This document shows, one piece after another, positions 52,686-61,874 of a stretch of DNA of 64,000 nucleotides. Below the pieces are notes generated by a model. It saw nothing but the letters and a program-made list of their open reading frames with translations, was not told the DNA's origin and made no database searches. Position 1 is the first letter of the stretch, and each line of letters opens with the position of its first letter. A program made the translations under genes and the position numbers. The stretch covers positions 45,558-109,557 of the forward strand of contig NZ_CACVCE010000005.1 of assembly GCF_902729445.1 (NCBI RefSeq). Direction: 5' to 3'. Origin of the DNA: Magnetospirillum sp902729445. Its GTDB lineage: Bacteria > Pseudomonadota > Alphaproteobacteria > Rhodospirillales > Magnetospirillaceae.

Positions 52686-53060
52686 ATGCTCAATCGCCTG
52701 TTCGGTCAGATGTTTTCCGCCCCGGCCCAGCCCGAGAACGTCCATATGGTGTCGCCGGTCGAGGTGCGCCAATGGCTTGATTCCGGGATTGCGGTGCTGG
52801 TCGATGTGCGCGAGCCGAACGAGGTGGCGGCCGAGACCATCGCCGGGTCGATCAACCTGCCGTTGTCGTCGTTCGACGCCGCCAAGTTGCCGAAGGTCCC
52901 CGAGGGCAAGAAGCTGGTCCTGCATTGCCGTTCGGGCCAGCGTTGCGGCATGGCCGCCGCCAAATTGGTCCAGGCCGGCTATACCGGCGAGATCAACCGC
53001 ATGGAAGGCGGCATCATGGGCTGGCGCATGGCCGGCGGCCCGACGCGCCCGGGCGCCTGA
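52686..53060 (+). CDS. Rhodanese-domain sulfurtransferase
   Basis: A 124-residue single-domain rhodanese. VSPVEVRQWLDSG and VDVREPNE precede the active-site loop LHCRSGQRCGM, whose first Cys carries the persulfide. The end MEGGIMGWRMAGGP is typical. It probably moves sulfane sulfur in sulfide metabolism, in line with the fccAB genes about 2 kb downstream. A GTG four codons upstream is an alternative start. Confidence 0.92.
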   Translation: MLNRLFGQMFSAPAQPENVHMVSPVEVRQWLDSGIAVLVDVREPNEVAAETIAGSINLPLSSFDAAKLPKVPEGKKLVLHCRSGQRCGMAAAKLVQAGYTGEINRMEGGIMGWRMAGGPTRPGA

Positions 53061-53078
53061 TCCGGCCGGGTGCCGCGG

Positions 53079-54686
53079 TCACGGCAGGGTAAAGGCGAAG
53101 GTGCTGCCCTGTCCGGGGCGGCTCTCCACCTCGATGTTGCCGCCATGGCGTTCGACGATCTTGCGGCACACCGCCAGGCCGACACCGGCGCCGTCAGCAT
53201 ATTCGGCCGGGTGTAGCCGCTGAAACACCTTGAACAGACGGTCGAACTGATCGGCGTCGATGCCGATGCCGTTATCCGAGACGGCGAAGCGCCAGCCGCC
53301 ATCGGTCGGCCTGGCCGACACCGTGATCAGCGGAGCACGGTCGGGGGCGCGATATTTCAGGGCGTTGCCGATCAGGTTCTGGAACAGGCGCACCATCTCG
53401 TTGGGGCTGGCGGTCAGGATTGGCCAGTCTCCTTCGATGCGAATCTCGGCCTGGGCCTCCTGGATGGCCGGGGCCAGATATTGCAGGGCTTCATCGACCT
53501 GGGCGCGGCAATCGGTCTGGACCATCGGCTCGCCCGAGCGGCCGACGCGGGAATATTCCAACAGCGAGACCAGCATCTGATCCATGCGCGACGCCCCCGA
53601 GCGCACATAGTCGAAGAAGGTGTGCTCGTCTTCCGCCAGCCGCTCTTTCAGGCGGGTGTCCAGCAGCTTGACGTAGCTGGCGATCATCCTGAGCGGCTGA
53701 CGCAGGTCGTGGGAAATGATATAGGCGAATTGCTCGAGCTCTTCGTTCGAGGCGGCCAGCGCCCGGCTTCGTTCCTCCAGCTGACGGGTGCGCCGTTCGA
53801 CCTCGTCGCGCAAGTTCGCCCGCATGCGGTGCTGCTCGTCTTGCAGCAACCCCATGTACAAGACGGCGATGCCGACGCCGATGATCGTCAGGTTCAAGAC
53901 GACGATGGCCTGGGCGGTGCCTTGCCCCCGAAGCGGTCCCAGGTCGAAGGCCGCCTGCACCACCATCACGGTCGCGCACACCAGATTGCCGGCGGCGGCA
54001 CCGGGGAACTGGAAGATGAAGGCCATCAGCGCCAATCCCAGCAAGGCCAGCGGCGCCAACAGCGGGTCGATCGCCGAAACCGCCACCTGGGCGACGGCCA
54101 ACAGGGCCAGGGCGGCCGGCAGCCGCATCCGAGGCCAGCCGGCCGAGAACGCCACGATCACCGGCACCACCAGGAACAGACCGCTGGTGTCGGCCAGCAG
54201 CAGCATCGAGGTGCGTTCCAGGAAGGCGTGCGCGGTCAGTGGGCCGGCAGTTCCGGCCAGGTCGTGGATCAGCGGCAGAAGCCACACGGTCGCCAGCGGC
54301 GGGATCAGGCAAATCGACGCCAGCGCCCGCAGGCGGCGGGGATCGTGGACCGGGGCGCCGACCAGAGTGTCCCAGTGGCGGCCAAGCAGGGCCCAGCCCA
54401 GCCAGGATTGCAAGGAATCGACCAAGGCCGACAGCAGGGTGGCCAGCAAGACCTGTCCCTGGTCGCCCATCATCAGGCCGTTGGCGGTGAAGCTGGCGAC
54501 GGCGACAAGGATCGCGCCCCGTTGGCCCAGGACCCGCAAGATGGCGACGCCTACGCCCGCCGGCAGCCAGAACACCGTCAGGTTGCCCGGCGGCAGGCTG
54601 GCCAGGGTCATGCCGCCGATGGCGGTGGCGATGTAGGCGGCGAACAATAGGGCGGCAGCCGCCCCGCGAGAGTGCCGAAAAGGCAA
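53079..54686 (-). CDS. MASE1-type membrane sensor histidine kinase
   Basis: A 535-residue kinase starting with TTG (54686). Residues about 1-285 form an MASE1-like multi-pass sensor (LPPGNLTVFWLPAGVGVA and later TM segments), followed by a coiled coil. The HisKA acceptor is FAYIISHDLRQPLRMI, and the ATPase domain has NLIGNALKYR, DNGIGID and GAGVGLAVCRKI. The kinase half resembles the phytochrome-like class. No response regulator is adjacent. Confidence 0.92.
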   Translation of the reverse strand: MPFRHSRGAAAALLFAAYIATAIGGMTLASLPPGNLTVFWLPAGVGVAILRVLGQRGAILVAVASFTANGLMMGDQGQVLLATLLSALVDSLQSWLGWALLGRHWDTLVGAPVHDPRRLRALASICLIPPLATVWLLPLIHDLAGTAGPLTAHAFLERTSMLLLADTSGLFLVVPVIVAFSAGWPRMRLPAALALLAVAQVAVSAIDPLLAPLALLGLALMAFIFQFPGAAAGNLVCATVMVVQAAFDLGPLRGQGTAQAIVVLNLTIIGVGIAVLYMGLLQDEQHRMRANLRDEVERRTRQLEERSRALAASNEELEQFAYIISHDLRQPLRMIASYVKLLDTRLKERLAEDEHTFFDYVRSGASRMDQMLVSLLEYSRVGRSGEPMVQTDCRAQVDEALQYLAPAIQEAQAEIRIEGDWPILTASPNEMVRLFQNLIGNALKYRAPDRAPLITVSARPTDGGWRFAVSDNGIGIDADQFDRLFKVFQRLHPAEYADGAGVGLAVCRKIVERHGGNIEVESRPGQGSTFAFTLP

Positions 54687-54853
54687 GATGCGGTCCCGGG
54701 TATGAAGCTCAGATCGAAACAGTCTACGCCAAACGGGTGGGGGCGCAATCGGTGATGAATTCCCCCTTTTGTTTCAATGGTTTTTGCAGTGCGGCCAAAA
54801 AAAGGTGGCGTTTCCTTGATCCTGGTCAGGCCAACCCGCTTGTCAGAGCCTTT

Positions 54854-54881
54854 TTGCGCTGTTAGTTTAACCTAATATAAC
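54854..54881 (+). promoter_or_regulatory. Putative fccAB promoter
   Basis: TTGCGC (54854-54859), 16-base spacer, TATAAC (54876-54881), 32 bases before the fccA start and followed by a GGAGGA ribosome site. Confidence 0.55.
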
Positions 54882-54913
54882 CGTAAAAAATCTCCAGGGA
54901 GGAGGAAGTGACC

Positions 54914-55222
54914 ATGAGGGGTATCCCCACTACGCTCGCACTTTGCCTTGCTTTCGGGCTGGCGATCCTGCCGGCTGCCGCCAAGGCTGCCGATCCTGTC
55001 GCCGTGATGGCGGATGCCTGCTCGGGTTGCCACGGCACCGACGGCCATTCCATCGGCGGCATGCCGGCTTTTTCCGGCAAGAGCGCCGACGAACTGAAGA
55101 AGTTCCTGCGTGACTACAAGTCGGGCGCCCGCGAGGCGACGGTCATGGACCGCATCGCCAAGGGCTACAGCGTCGAGCAGCTCGACGCCATCGCCGCCTA
55201 CTTCGCCAGCCGCAAGAAGTGA
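54914..55222 (+). CDS. fccA: Sulfide dehydrogenase cytochrome c subunit
   Basis: A 102-residue class-I cytochrome c with a signal peptide (cleaved after AAAKA). One heme site, CSGCH, is followed by GTDGHSIGGMPAFSGKS. A distal Met candidate is in REATVMDRIAKGYS. It is the monoheme electron acceptor of flavocytochrome c and passes electrons from sulfide to periplasmic carriers. The ATG at 54914 follows GGAGGA; a GTG two codons earlier is possible. fccB follows 15 bases later. Confidence 0.93.
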   Translation: MRGIPTTLALCLAFGLAILPAAAKAADPVAVMADACSGCHGTDGHSIGGMPAFSGKSADELKKFLRDYKSGAREATVMDRIAKGYSVEQLDAIAAYFASRKK

Positions 55223-55237
55223 TCGGGGGACGCCATC

Positions 55238-56512
55238 ATGTTCAATATTTCTCGTAGGACTTTCAACGGCCTGATGGGCGCCGCCGGCGCCCTGACCATG
55301 GCTGGCGGTCTGTCGGCCTGCTCGGGTGGCGCCAAGGTGGTGGTCATCGGCGGCGGCTTCGGCGGCGCCACTGCGGCCAAGTACCTCAAGCGTTACGACC
55401 CCAGCCTCGACGTCACCCTGATCGACGCCGACAAGACCCACTTCACCTGCCCGTTCTCGAACACCGTTCTGGCCGGCATGAACGACATGGCCTATATCGA
55501 GCGCAAGTTCGATACCCTGGTCAACAAGCACGGCGTCAAGGTGTTCACCGACCTGGTGGTCGCCATCGACGGCGCCGCCAAGGTGGTCAAGACCAAGAGC
55601 GGCCAGACCTTCGCCTACGACCGTCTGATCGTGTCGCCGGGCATCGACTTCAAGTGGAACGCCATCCCCGGTTATGACGAGGCCGCCAGCCACATCATGC
55701 CGCACGCCTGGAAGGCCGGTCCGCAGACCGTGCTGCTGAGGAAGCAGCTGGAGGCCATGCCGGCCGGCGGCCTGGTGGTTATCTCGGCGCCGGGCAATCC
55801 GTTCCGCTGCCCGCCCGGCCCGTACGAGCGCGCCAGCCTGATCGCCGCCTACCTGAAGAAGCACAAGCCGAAGTCGAAGCTGCTGATCCTGGATTCCAAG
55901 GACGCCTTCGCCAAGGACAAGCTGTTCAAGGAAGGCTGGGAAAAGCTGTACGACGATATCATCGAGTGGGTGCCGGCCGCCAAGAACGGCAAGGTCACCA
56001 AGGTCGATGCCAAGGCTGGAATCGTCGAGACCGACTTCGAGAAGTTCAAGCCGGCCGTCGCCAACATCATCCCGCCGCAGACCGCCGGCAAGATCGCCAT
56101 CGATGCCGGCCTGGCCGACAAGTCGGGCTTCTGCCCGGTCAATCCGATGACCTTCGAATCGACCCTGATCAAGGACGTTCATGTCATCGGCGATGCCAGC
56201 ATCGCTGGCGAGATGCCGAAGTCGGGCTATTCCGCCTCGTCGCAGGCCAAGATCACCGCTGCCGCCGTGGTCGCCCTGCTGAAGGGCGAAAAGCCCGGCG
56301 AGTTCTCGGCGATCAACACCTGCTACTCGCTGCTGGCTGCCGATTACGGCATCTCGGTCGCGGGCGTGTTCTCGATCCAGGACGGCAAGATCGCCAACGT
56401 CAAGGGTGCCGGTGGCGTCAGCCCGATGGGCGCGAACTACCAGTTCCGCAAGAAGGAAGCCGACTTCGCCGTCGGCTGGTACCAGAGCGTCTGCCAGGAT
56501 AGCTGGGCCTAA
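55238..56512 (+). CDS. fccB: Sulfide dehydrogenase flavoprotein subunit
   Basis: A 424-residue FAD subunit of flavocytochrome c, oxidising sulfide to sulfane sulfur in the periplasm. A Tat signal (SRRTFNGLMG) comes first. The FAD Rossmann motif is VVVIGGGFGGATAAKYL, the FAD-linking Cys region HFTCPFSNTVLAG, and the second redox Cys is in NPFRCPPGPYERAS. A C-terminal Cys (SVCQDSWA) fits the FccB tail. It is followed by a strong terminator. Confidence 0.95.
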   Translation: MFNISRRTFNGLMGAAGALTMAGGLSACSGGAKVVVIGGGFGGATAAKYLKRYDPSLDVTLIDADKTHFTCPFSNTVLAGMNDMAYIERKFDTLVNKHGVKVFTDLVVAIDGAAKVVKTKSGQTFAYDRLIVSPGIDFKWNAIPGYDEAASHIMPHAWKAGPQTVLLRKQLEAMPAGGLVVISAPGNPFRCPPGPYERASLIAAYLKKHKPKSKLLILDSKDAFAKDKLFKEGWEKLYDDIIEWVPAAKNGKVTKVDAKAGIVETDFEKFKPAVANIIPPQTAGKIAIDAGLADKSGFCPVNPMTFESTLIKDVHVIGDASIAGEMPKSGYSASSQAKITAAAVVALLKGEKPGEFSAINTCYSLLAADYGISVAGVFSIQDGKIANVKGAGGVSPMGANYQFRKKEADFAVGWYQSVCQDSWA

Positions 56513-56540
56513 GCTCGGCCCGGTCCTGTTCAATCACGGC

Positions 56541-56566
56541 CCCACCTTCCCGCAAGGGAAGGTGGG
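56541..56566 (+). terminator. fccAB transcription terminator
   Basis: An 11-bp perfect stem CCCACCTTCCC (56541-56551)/GGGAAGGTGGG (56556-56566) with a GCAA tetraloop, followed by a T-rich tail. It isolates fccAB from the cytochrome genes downstream. Confidence 0.88.
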
Positions 56567-56767
56567 TGCTGTTGTTTGACAATTCGCAATCCGATGCTGA
56601 CTTTGACCTTATTCCATTTCGCAAGCTTAAATATCGCGCAGCATAGAGGGGATTCCCTACTTGCAGTGTCCGATAGATTTTTGGCATATTAGAAAAATGC
56701 GAACCGAAGGCAGGGTTAACCTGCTCCAGGGCTTCCGACTTGAAACGGTCTTAGGGGAAACATCCAC

Positions 56768-57448
56768 ATGATCTCGCGTCGCTTGAGCTTCGTCGCTGCC
56801 GTGCTGGTGGCGCTTGCGGCCGGTGGGGCCGCTGTCCCGGCGTCTGCCGCCGAGACGGAAACCGCCGTCGCCCGTGGCGGCCGTCTTTACGACAATTGGT
56901 ACAAGGAACTGAAGACGACGCGGCCCGACAGCACGCATCCGTCTTATCCGGCCTCGGGCAAGTCGCCGAAGAATTCCTGGCGTTGCAACGCCTGCCACGG
57001 ATGGGACTACCAGGGCGACAAGGCCATGGGCATCAAGGGCATCGGCGGCGCCAAGGGCAAGCCCGAAGCTCAGATCGTCGCCGTCCTGCGCGACAAGACC
57101 CATGCCTACACCCCGGACCTGCTGCCCGACGTCGCCGCCAATGAACTGGCGATGTTCGTCTCGAAGGGCCAGACCGACATGGCGAAGTTCGTCGATGCCG
57201 CCGGCAAGCCCAAGGGCAACGCCGCCAAGGGCGAGGTCTATTACAACTCGCTGTGCGGTGTCTGCCATGGCGCCGACGGCAAGAAGGTGTCGACCGGCAT
57301 GGCGCTGGGCCAGGCGTCGGAATATCCGGCCGCTGTCGTCCACAAGGCGCTGAACGGCCAGCCGGCCGAGGCGATGCCGATGCTGCGGGCGTTTGATCAT
57401 CAGGTCACCGCCGACATCGTCGCCTATTCTCAGTCGCTGCCGAAGTAA
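56768..57448 (+). CDS. Diheme c-type cytochrome
   Basis: A 226-residue exported protein with a signal peptide (cleavage near ASAAE) and two heme sites, CNACH (about 76) and CGVCH (about 165), each in its own class-I-like domain. The first domain has WRCNACHGWDYQGD; the second has GKKVSTGMALGQAS. It resembles periplasmic electron carriers. It is transcribed with the tetraheme NapC-type gene six bases downstream, so it probably accepts electrons from that quinol dehydrogenase. Confidence 0.88.
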   Translation: MISRRLSFVAAVLVALAAGGAAVPASAAETETAVARGGRLYDNWYKELKTTRPDSTHPSYPASGKSPKNSWRCNACHGWDYQGDKAMGIKGIGGAKGKPEAQIVAVLRDKTHAYTPDLLPDVAANELAMFVSKGQTDMAKFVDAAGKPKGNAAKGEVYYNSLCGVCHGADGKKVSTGMALGQASEYPAAVVHKALNGQPAEAMPMLRAFDHQVTADIVAYSQSLPK

Positions 57449-57453
57449 GCGCG

Positions 57454-58059
57454 ATGACCGCTCAGGGCTCGCACGACCCGCAACCCGGTGGTGCCGCGCA
57501 TGCGCGGCACCCTCGGCACCCCAGCCACAAACCGTTCTGGCGTAAGGCTATCCTGGTGTGGATCGGCGTGGCGCTGGGCCTGTTCGGCATGGCCGGCTTC
57601 GTCACCGCCATCGAATGGACCAATCGGACCGAGTTCTGCACCTCGTGCCACGGCATGGTGCAGAACTACAACGAGTACAAGGAAAGCGTCCATTACCTGA
57701 ACCGTAGCGGCGCCCATGCCCAGTGCGCCGATTGCCACGTGCCCAAGGCCTTGGGGCCGAAGCTGGTGCGCAAGATGTTCGCCGTCAACGACATCATCGC
57801 CGAACTGAAGGGGACGCTGGACACCCCGGAAAAGATGGAAGCCATGCGCCCCATCCTGGCCGAACGGGTGTGGAAGTACATGGCCGACAGCGACTCGCGT
57901 GAGTGCCGTAACTGCCATTCCTACGATTCCATGAGCACCACCAAGCAAACCACCACGGCGCGCCGCAAGCACCCCGAGGCGGCCTTGGAAGGCAAGACCT
58001 GTATCGCCTGTCACAAGGGCGTGGCCCACAAGCTGCCCTCGTCCAAGGACGATCTGTAG
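57454..58059 (+). CDS. NapC/NirT-family tetraheme quinol dehydrogenase
   Basis: A 201-residue membrane-anchored cytochrome. A TM helix (about 30-50; ILVWIGVALGLFGMAGFVTA) leads into four heme sites: CTSCH, CADCH, CRNCH and CIACH. AHAQCADCHVPK and KTCIACHKGVAHKLP are diagnostic of the NapC/NirT family, which takes electrons from quinol to periplasmic partners. Here the neighbour is a diheme cytochrome c, not a nitrate or nitrite reductase. The N-terminal 25 residues are unusually His/Pro-rich. Confidence 0.93.
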   Translation: MTAQGSHDPQPGGAAHARHPRHPSHKPFWRKAILVWIGVALGLFGMAGFVTAIEWTNRTEFCTSCHGMVQNYNEYKESVHYLNRSGAHAQCADCHVPKALGPKLVRKMFAVNDIIAELKGTLDTPEKMEAMRPILAERVWKYMADSDSRECRNCHSYDSMSTTKQTTTARRKHPEAALEGKTCIACHKGVAHKLPSSKDDL

Positions 58060-58087
58060 GGGTCTTGGCACTCGCTGGACACCAAGG

Positions 58088-58111
58088 CGGCCGCCCGGCG
58101 ACGGGCGGCCG
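58088..58111. terminator. Bidirectional terminator
   Basis: A 10-bp perfect stem CGGCCGCCCG (58088-58097)/CGGGCGGCCG (58102-58111) with a GCGA tetraloop, between the convergent NapC-type and TauE genes and touching the latter's stop codon. No T run. Confidence 0.75.
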
Positions 58112-59011
58112 TCAGTCCATCGAGAACAGGTCAGACGGCGCCGACGCCAGGTCCAGCCCCAGTTTGAAACATACGCCCAGCACGATCAGCGCCAGCAGCA
58201 GCCGCAGGGTCTCGGCCCGCAGGCGGTCGCCGAACTTGGCGCCGATCTGGGCGCCGACCACGCCGCCCACCAGCAATGTCAGCATCGGCACCGCATCGAC
58301 GGTGTGGGTGCCGACCGCCTGCAGGAAGGTGACGTTGGCGGTGACGAAGATGATCTGGAACAGCGAGGTGCCGATCACCACCGCCGTCGGCATTTCCAGC
58401 ACATAGATCATCAGCGGCACCATCACGAAACCGCCGCCGACCCCCATGATCGCCGCCAACAGGCCGCCAAAGGCACCGACGGCGATGGGCAGCAGCGCGC
58501 TGATGTAAAGGCCCGAACGACTGAAGCGCATCTTGAACGGCAGGCTGGTGCCGATGTGGCGATGGCGCTTGCGCAAGGCCTGGCTGCCGGGTTTGCGCAG
58601 CAGCGCCTGCAAGGATTCGGCGGCCATGGTGGTGCCGATGAAGCCCAGGAACAGCACATAGGAAAGCGCGATCACCAGATCGATCTGGCCCAGCGACTTC
58701 AGCCAGGCGAACAGCCATATCCCGCCGCTGGAACCGGCGAAGCCGCCGGCCAGCAGCATCAATCCCATGCGCAGATCGACGGTGCGTCGCCGCCAATGGA
58801 CGATCAGCCCCGACACGCTGGCGCCGACCACCTGATTGGCGCCGGTGGCGACGGCGACCGGGGCCGGCACCCCCAGGAACATCAGGAACGGCGTCAACAG
58901 GAAGCCGCCGCCGACGCCGAACAAGCCCGACAGGAAGCCGACGCCGCCGCCCAGGGCCAGCAAGGTCAGCAGATCGACGGGGATTGCGGCGATGGGCAGA
59001 TAGATGTTCAC
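58112..59011 (-). CDS. TauE/SafE (TSUP) sulfite/sulfur-compound exporter
   Basis: A 299-residue membrane protein with two repeated halves. The family motif appears as GVGFLSGLFGVGGGFLLTPFL near the N-terminus and again as AIMGVGGGFVMVPLMIYVL in the second half. TSUP proteins move sulfite, taurine-derived sulfur compounds or other organic anions. Position next to sulfide-oxidising genes supports sulfur-anion export, an inference. Confidence 0.9.
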   Translation of the reverse strand: MNIYLPIAAIPVDLLTLLALGGGVGFLSGLFGVGGGFLLTPFLMFLGVPAPVAVATGANQVVGASVSGLIVHWRRRTVDLRMGLMLLAGGFAGSSGGIWLFAWLKSLGQIDLVIALSYVLFLGFIGTTMAAESLQALLRKPGSQALRKRHRHIGTSLPFKMRFSRSGLYISALLPIAVGAFGGLLAAIMGVGGGFVMVPLMIYVLEMPTAVVIGTSLFQIIFVTANVTFLQAVGTHTVDAVPMLTLLVGGVVGAQIGAKFGDRLRAETLRLLLALIVLGVCFKLGLDLASAPSDLFSMD

Positions 59012-59144
59012 AGGGCGTCCCCCATATTCGGCGTCAGGCGCGTGGATTTATAACAGGGACATCTCATATACTCCTGCAGGCGGGACGAGCGTGAGTTAAC
59101 AAATGGAAACTCGCCGCCGCCGGGAATTTGGAGCAGCATAAGCC

Positions 59145-59822
59145 ATGCGCATTCTGCTGATCGAAGACGATGGGGCGGCCGCCCAAATGCTGGTCCAGGG
59201 CTTGGGCGAGGCCGGGCACGGGGTGGATGTCGCCGCCACCGGCTGTGCCGGTCTGGAGCTGGCCGAAGCGGTCGCCTTCGACGCCATCGTCCTTGACCGC
59301 ATGCTGCCGGACGGCGACGGCTTGACGGTGCTGACCGACCTTCGCGCCCGTGGCGACACCGTCCCGGTCCTGATGTTGAGCGCCCTGGGCGAGGTCGATC
59401 AACGGGTCGAGGGTTTGCAGGGCGGGGCCGACGATTATCTGGCCAAGCCGTTTGCCTTCCGCGAGTTGCTGGCCAGGCTGGACGCGGTGGCGCGCCGCCG
59501 CGACCCCACCCCGCCCGAGGCGGTGTTACGGCTGGCCGACCTGGAAATCAACCTGATCACCCGCACCGTCACCCGCCAGGGCCACGAGATCGCGTTGCAG
59601 CCGCGCGAATTCCGCCTGCTGGAATTCCTGGTCCGTCGCGCCGGCCAGGTGGTGACCCGCTCGATGCTGCTGGAAGGGGTGTGGCAATACCGCTTCGCCC
59701 CCGAGACCAAGGTGATCGACGTCCAGGTCAGCCGTCTGCGCCAAAAGATCGACCGCGACTTCCAGCCGCCCTTGATCCATACCATCCGCGGCATCGGGTA
59801 TCGCGCCGGTGTCCTGGCTTAG
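59145..59822 (+). CDS. OmpR-family response regulator
   Basis: A 225-residue regulator. The receiver has acidic IEDD, phospho-acceptor Asp in IVLDRMLPDGDG, Ser in LMLSALG and Lys in LAKPFAFREL. The C-terminal winged helix shows LQPREFRLLEFLVRRAG and VDVQVSRLRQKID. The start follows a modest GGAGCAG. It overlaps the sensor kinase gene by 14 bases, forming a two-component pair. Confidence 0.95.
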   Translation: MRILLIEDDGAAAQMLVQGLGEAGHGVDVAATGCAGLELAEAVAFDAIVLDRMLPDGDGLTVLTDLRARGDTVPVLMLSALGEVDQRVEGLQGGADDYLAKPFAFRELLARLDAVARRRDPTPPEAVLRLADLEINLITRTVTRQGHEIALQPREFRLLEFLVRRAGQVVTRSMLLEGVWQYRFAPETKVIDVQVSRLRQKIDRDFQPPLIHTIRGIGYRAGVLA

Positions 59823-61179
59823 TTCGTTTCGCACCACCACCTTCCGCATGGTCGCCCTGGCGGCGGGGGTGTTCGCGGTGCTGGGGCTGGTGCTGATCCT
59901 GGTGCTGTCTTTCCTGTTGGAAACCGTCTCCGATCAGCGTTTCGACCGGGTTGCGGCGACCAGCGCCCAGGCGGTGCTGGCCGCCCAAGAGCGGGGCGGC
60001 TTCAACGCCCTGCGGGCCGAAGTGGCCGACCGCGCGGCGCGGACCTCGCCCAGCCTGCGGCTTTATCTGCTGGAAGACCCCAGCGGGACGGTGGTGGCCG
60101 GCAACCTGCCGACCTGGCCGCGCGACCTGGCGCATCAGGCCGGCAGCGCCACCATCGGGGTGGATCAGGACGGCATCCTGGTTGCCCGGGTCTCGACGAT
60201 TCCGGTGGCCGGCGGCGGCTTCTTGTTGGTGGGCACGCCGATCCCGGAACGCCAGCGGATCATGAACCTGGAAATCGAGGCACTGGCGGTCATGGCCGGC
60301 TTGATGGCCTTGATCGGCACGGCGGCCGGTCTGGTGATCGCCAAAAGGGTGCTGGGCCGGCTGGACGTGGTCAACCGCACCGCCTCGACCATCCTGGCCG
60401 GAAATCTAGCGCAGCGTGTGCCGGTGTCGGGGCGTGGCGATGAATTCGATTCGCTGGCCGCCAACATCAACATCATGCTGGATCGCATCGAGGGGCTGTT
60501 GGCCACCGTCCACAGCGTCACCCATAACATCGCCCACGACCTGCGCGCGCCGTTGAACCGGCTGCGCGGCCGGCTGGAACTGGCGTTGATGACCCAGCGC
60601 TCGCCCGACGATTACCAGCAGGCGCTGGCCGCAGCCATCACCGAGGCCGACGAGATCATCAACACCTTCAACGCCATGCTGGCGATCGCCCGGCTGGAAG
60701 GCGGCGCCTCGGGCGCGCGCTCGGACCCGGTCGATGTCAGCGAACTGGTCGAATGCCTGGCCGACCTGTACCAGCCCCTGGCCGAGGAGAACGATCTGAC
60801 CCTGGCGGTGGAAGTCTTGGCCGGGCAATGGATCCGGGGCGACCGCCACCTGTTGTCGCAGGCGCTGAGCAATCTGGTCGACAACGCGATCAAGTACAGC
60901 CCGCCGGGGGGGCGTTTGCATCTGGGGGTCGAGCGGGTCGGCGATTGGGTCCGCCTTTCCGTCAAGGATGACGGCCCCGGCATCGCCGCCGATCAGCGCC
61001 AGGCGGTGTTGCAGCCGTTCGTCCGGCTGGACCCGGCGCGCAGCACGCCGGGCTCGGGCTTGGGATTGTCGCTGGTGGCGGCGGTGGCCGAGTTCCACAA
61101 TGCCCGCCTGACCCTGGCCGATAATCAGCCGGGTCTGGCGGTCTTCATCGATTGTCCGGTCAGTTCCGCGCCCCGGTGA
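59809..61179 (+). CDS. Sensor histidine kinase, HAMP type
   Basis: A 456-residue kinase starting at a GTG inside the end of the regulator gene. TM1 about 12-35, a short periplasmic sensor, TM2 about 158-180, HAMP, then HisKA with VTHNIAHDLRAPLNRLRGRL and an ATPase domain with NLVDNAIKYSPPGG, DDGPGIA and GSGLGLSLV. It resembles QseC/TctE-like or heavy-metal-type kinases. Its signal is unknown. Confidence 0.94.
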   Translation: MSWLSSFRTTTFRMVALAAGVFAVLGLVLILVLSFLLETVSDQRFDRVAATSAQAVLAAQERGGFNALRAEVADRAARTSPSLRLYLLEDPSGTVVAGNLPTWPRDLAHQAGSATIGVDQDGILVARVSTIPVAGGGFLLVGTPIPERQRIMNLEIEALAVMAGLMALIGTAAGLVIAKRVLGRLDVVNRTASTILAGNLAQRVPVSGRGDEFDSLAANINIMLDRIEGLLATVHSVTHNIAHDLRAPLNRLRGRLELALMTQRSPDDYQQALAAAITEADEIINTFNAMLAIARLEGGASGARSDPVDVSELVECLADLYQPLAEENDLTLAVEVLAGQWIRGDRHLLSQALSNLVDNAIKYSPPGGRLHLGVERVGDWVRLSVKDDGPGIAADQRQAVLQPFVRLDPARSTPGSGLGLSLVAAVAEFHNARLTLADNQPGLAVFIDCPVSSAPR

Positions 61180-61336
61180 AATAGGGCGAGGTGTCGTAGG
61201 GGCCGCGGGCGACCAGGTCGGCCTTGGTGGTCGGCGCCTCGTACCGAGCGGTCGGGAGCGTGTCCAGCGAGGGATCGTAGACGCCGGTGCAGCCGGCCAG
61301 CAACAGCAAGCCAGCCATGGCCATCAGGGCTTTCAT
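61160..61336 (-). CDS. Small lipoprotein
   Basis: A 58-residue protein with a lipoprotein signal (MKALMAMAGLLLLAGC) and a strong GGAGG eight bases before the ATG. The mature part is about 43 residues and ends in SPYFTGARN. It overlaps the kinase gene tail-to-tail by 20 bases. No family is recognised. Confidence 0.75.
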   Translation of the reverse strand: MKALMAMAGLLLLAGCTGVYDPSLDTLPTARYEAPTTKADLVARGPYDTSPYFTGARN

Positions 61337-61406
61337 AGTCGAACCTCCGTAAAACATTCGCGTCGGGCCATGGTAACCCCATGGGGCTCCGTGGGAAAGG
61401 CTGCCC

Positions 61407-61733
61407 TTATTCCAGGGTCAGAATCCATTTCACCAGGGTTCGGATATCGTCTTCCTTGACCCGCTTGTTGGGCGACATCACCTCGGTCCCCCAGGCGCCG
61501 GTTCCGCCTTCCTTCACCTTCTTGACCAGCGGTTCGACCATGTCGGGACGACCGCGATAGCGCTTGGCCACCTCGGTCCAGGCCGGGCCGCTGATTTTGG
61601 TCGTGAGGTCGTGGCATTGGAAACAGCGGCTTTTGTCGGCCAGTTCCATCATCGCCGGATCGGGAGGCGCGGCTATGGCAGGCGCCGCCACCATCAGGGC
61701 CGCGACTAAAGGCAAGGAGAAACGCATCGGCAT
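61407..61733 (-). CDS. Small class-I cytochrome c (c551/c552-like)
   Basis: A 108-residue protein with a signal peptide (cleavage near APAIA). One heme site is in SRCFQCHDLTTKISGPAW. The distal Met is in EVMSPNKRVKEDD, and the C-terminal helix is IRTLVKWILTLE. This is the short cytochrome c551/c552 fold, a periplasmic electron shuttle, here possibly between sulfide dehydrogenase or quinol cytochromes and the oxidase. GGAGG precedes the ATG at 61733; 61727 is an alternative. Confidence 0.9.
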   Translation of the reverse strand: MPMRFSLPLVAALMVAAPAIAAPPDPAMMELADKSRCFQCHDLTTKISGPAWTEVAKRYRGRPDMVEPLVKKVKEGGTGAWGTEVMSPNKRVKEDDIRTLVKWILTLE

Positions 61734-61874
61734 GGCCCTCCTGGTCGGGGGTGTTCGTTCCAAATGTACGATGGGGCACGGGCTGGCGCAACCAAGGTGG
61801 CGACAACTTCAACTTGCCACTTGACGCCCCCGACGGGGGCATGTCCAACTCGGCGTTGGGGAAGAAGGTTGATC

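Noticed and set aside
54787..54853. Strong intrinsic terminator upstream of fccA
   Set aside because: T and A runs are present but I could not pair a convincing stem before them.
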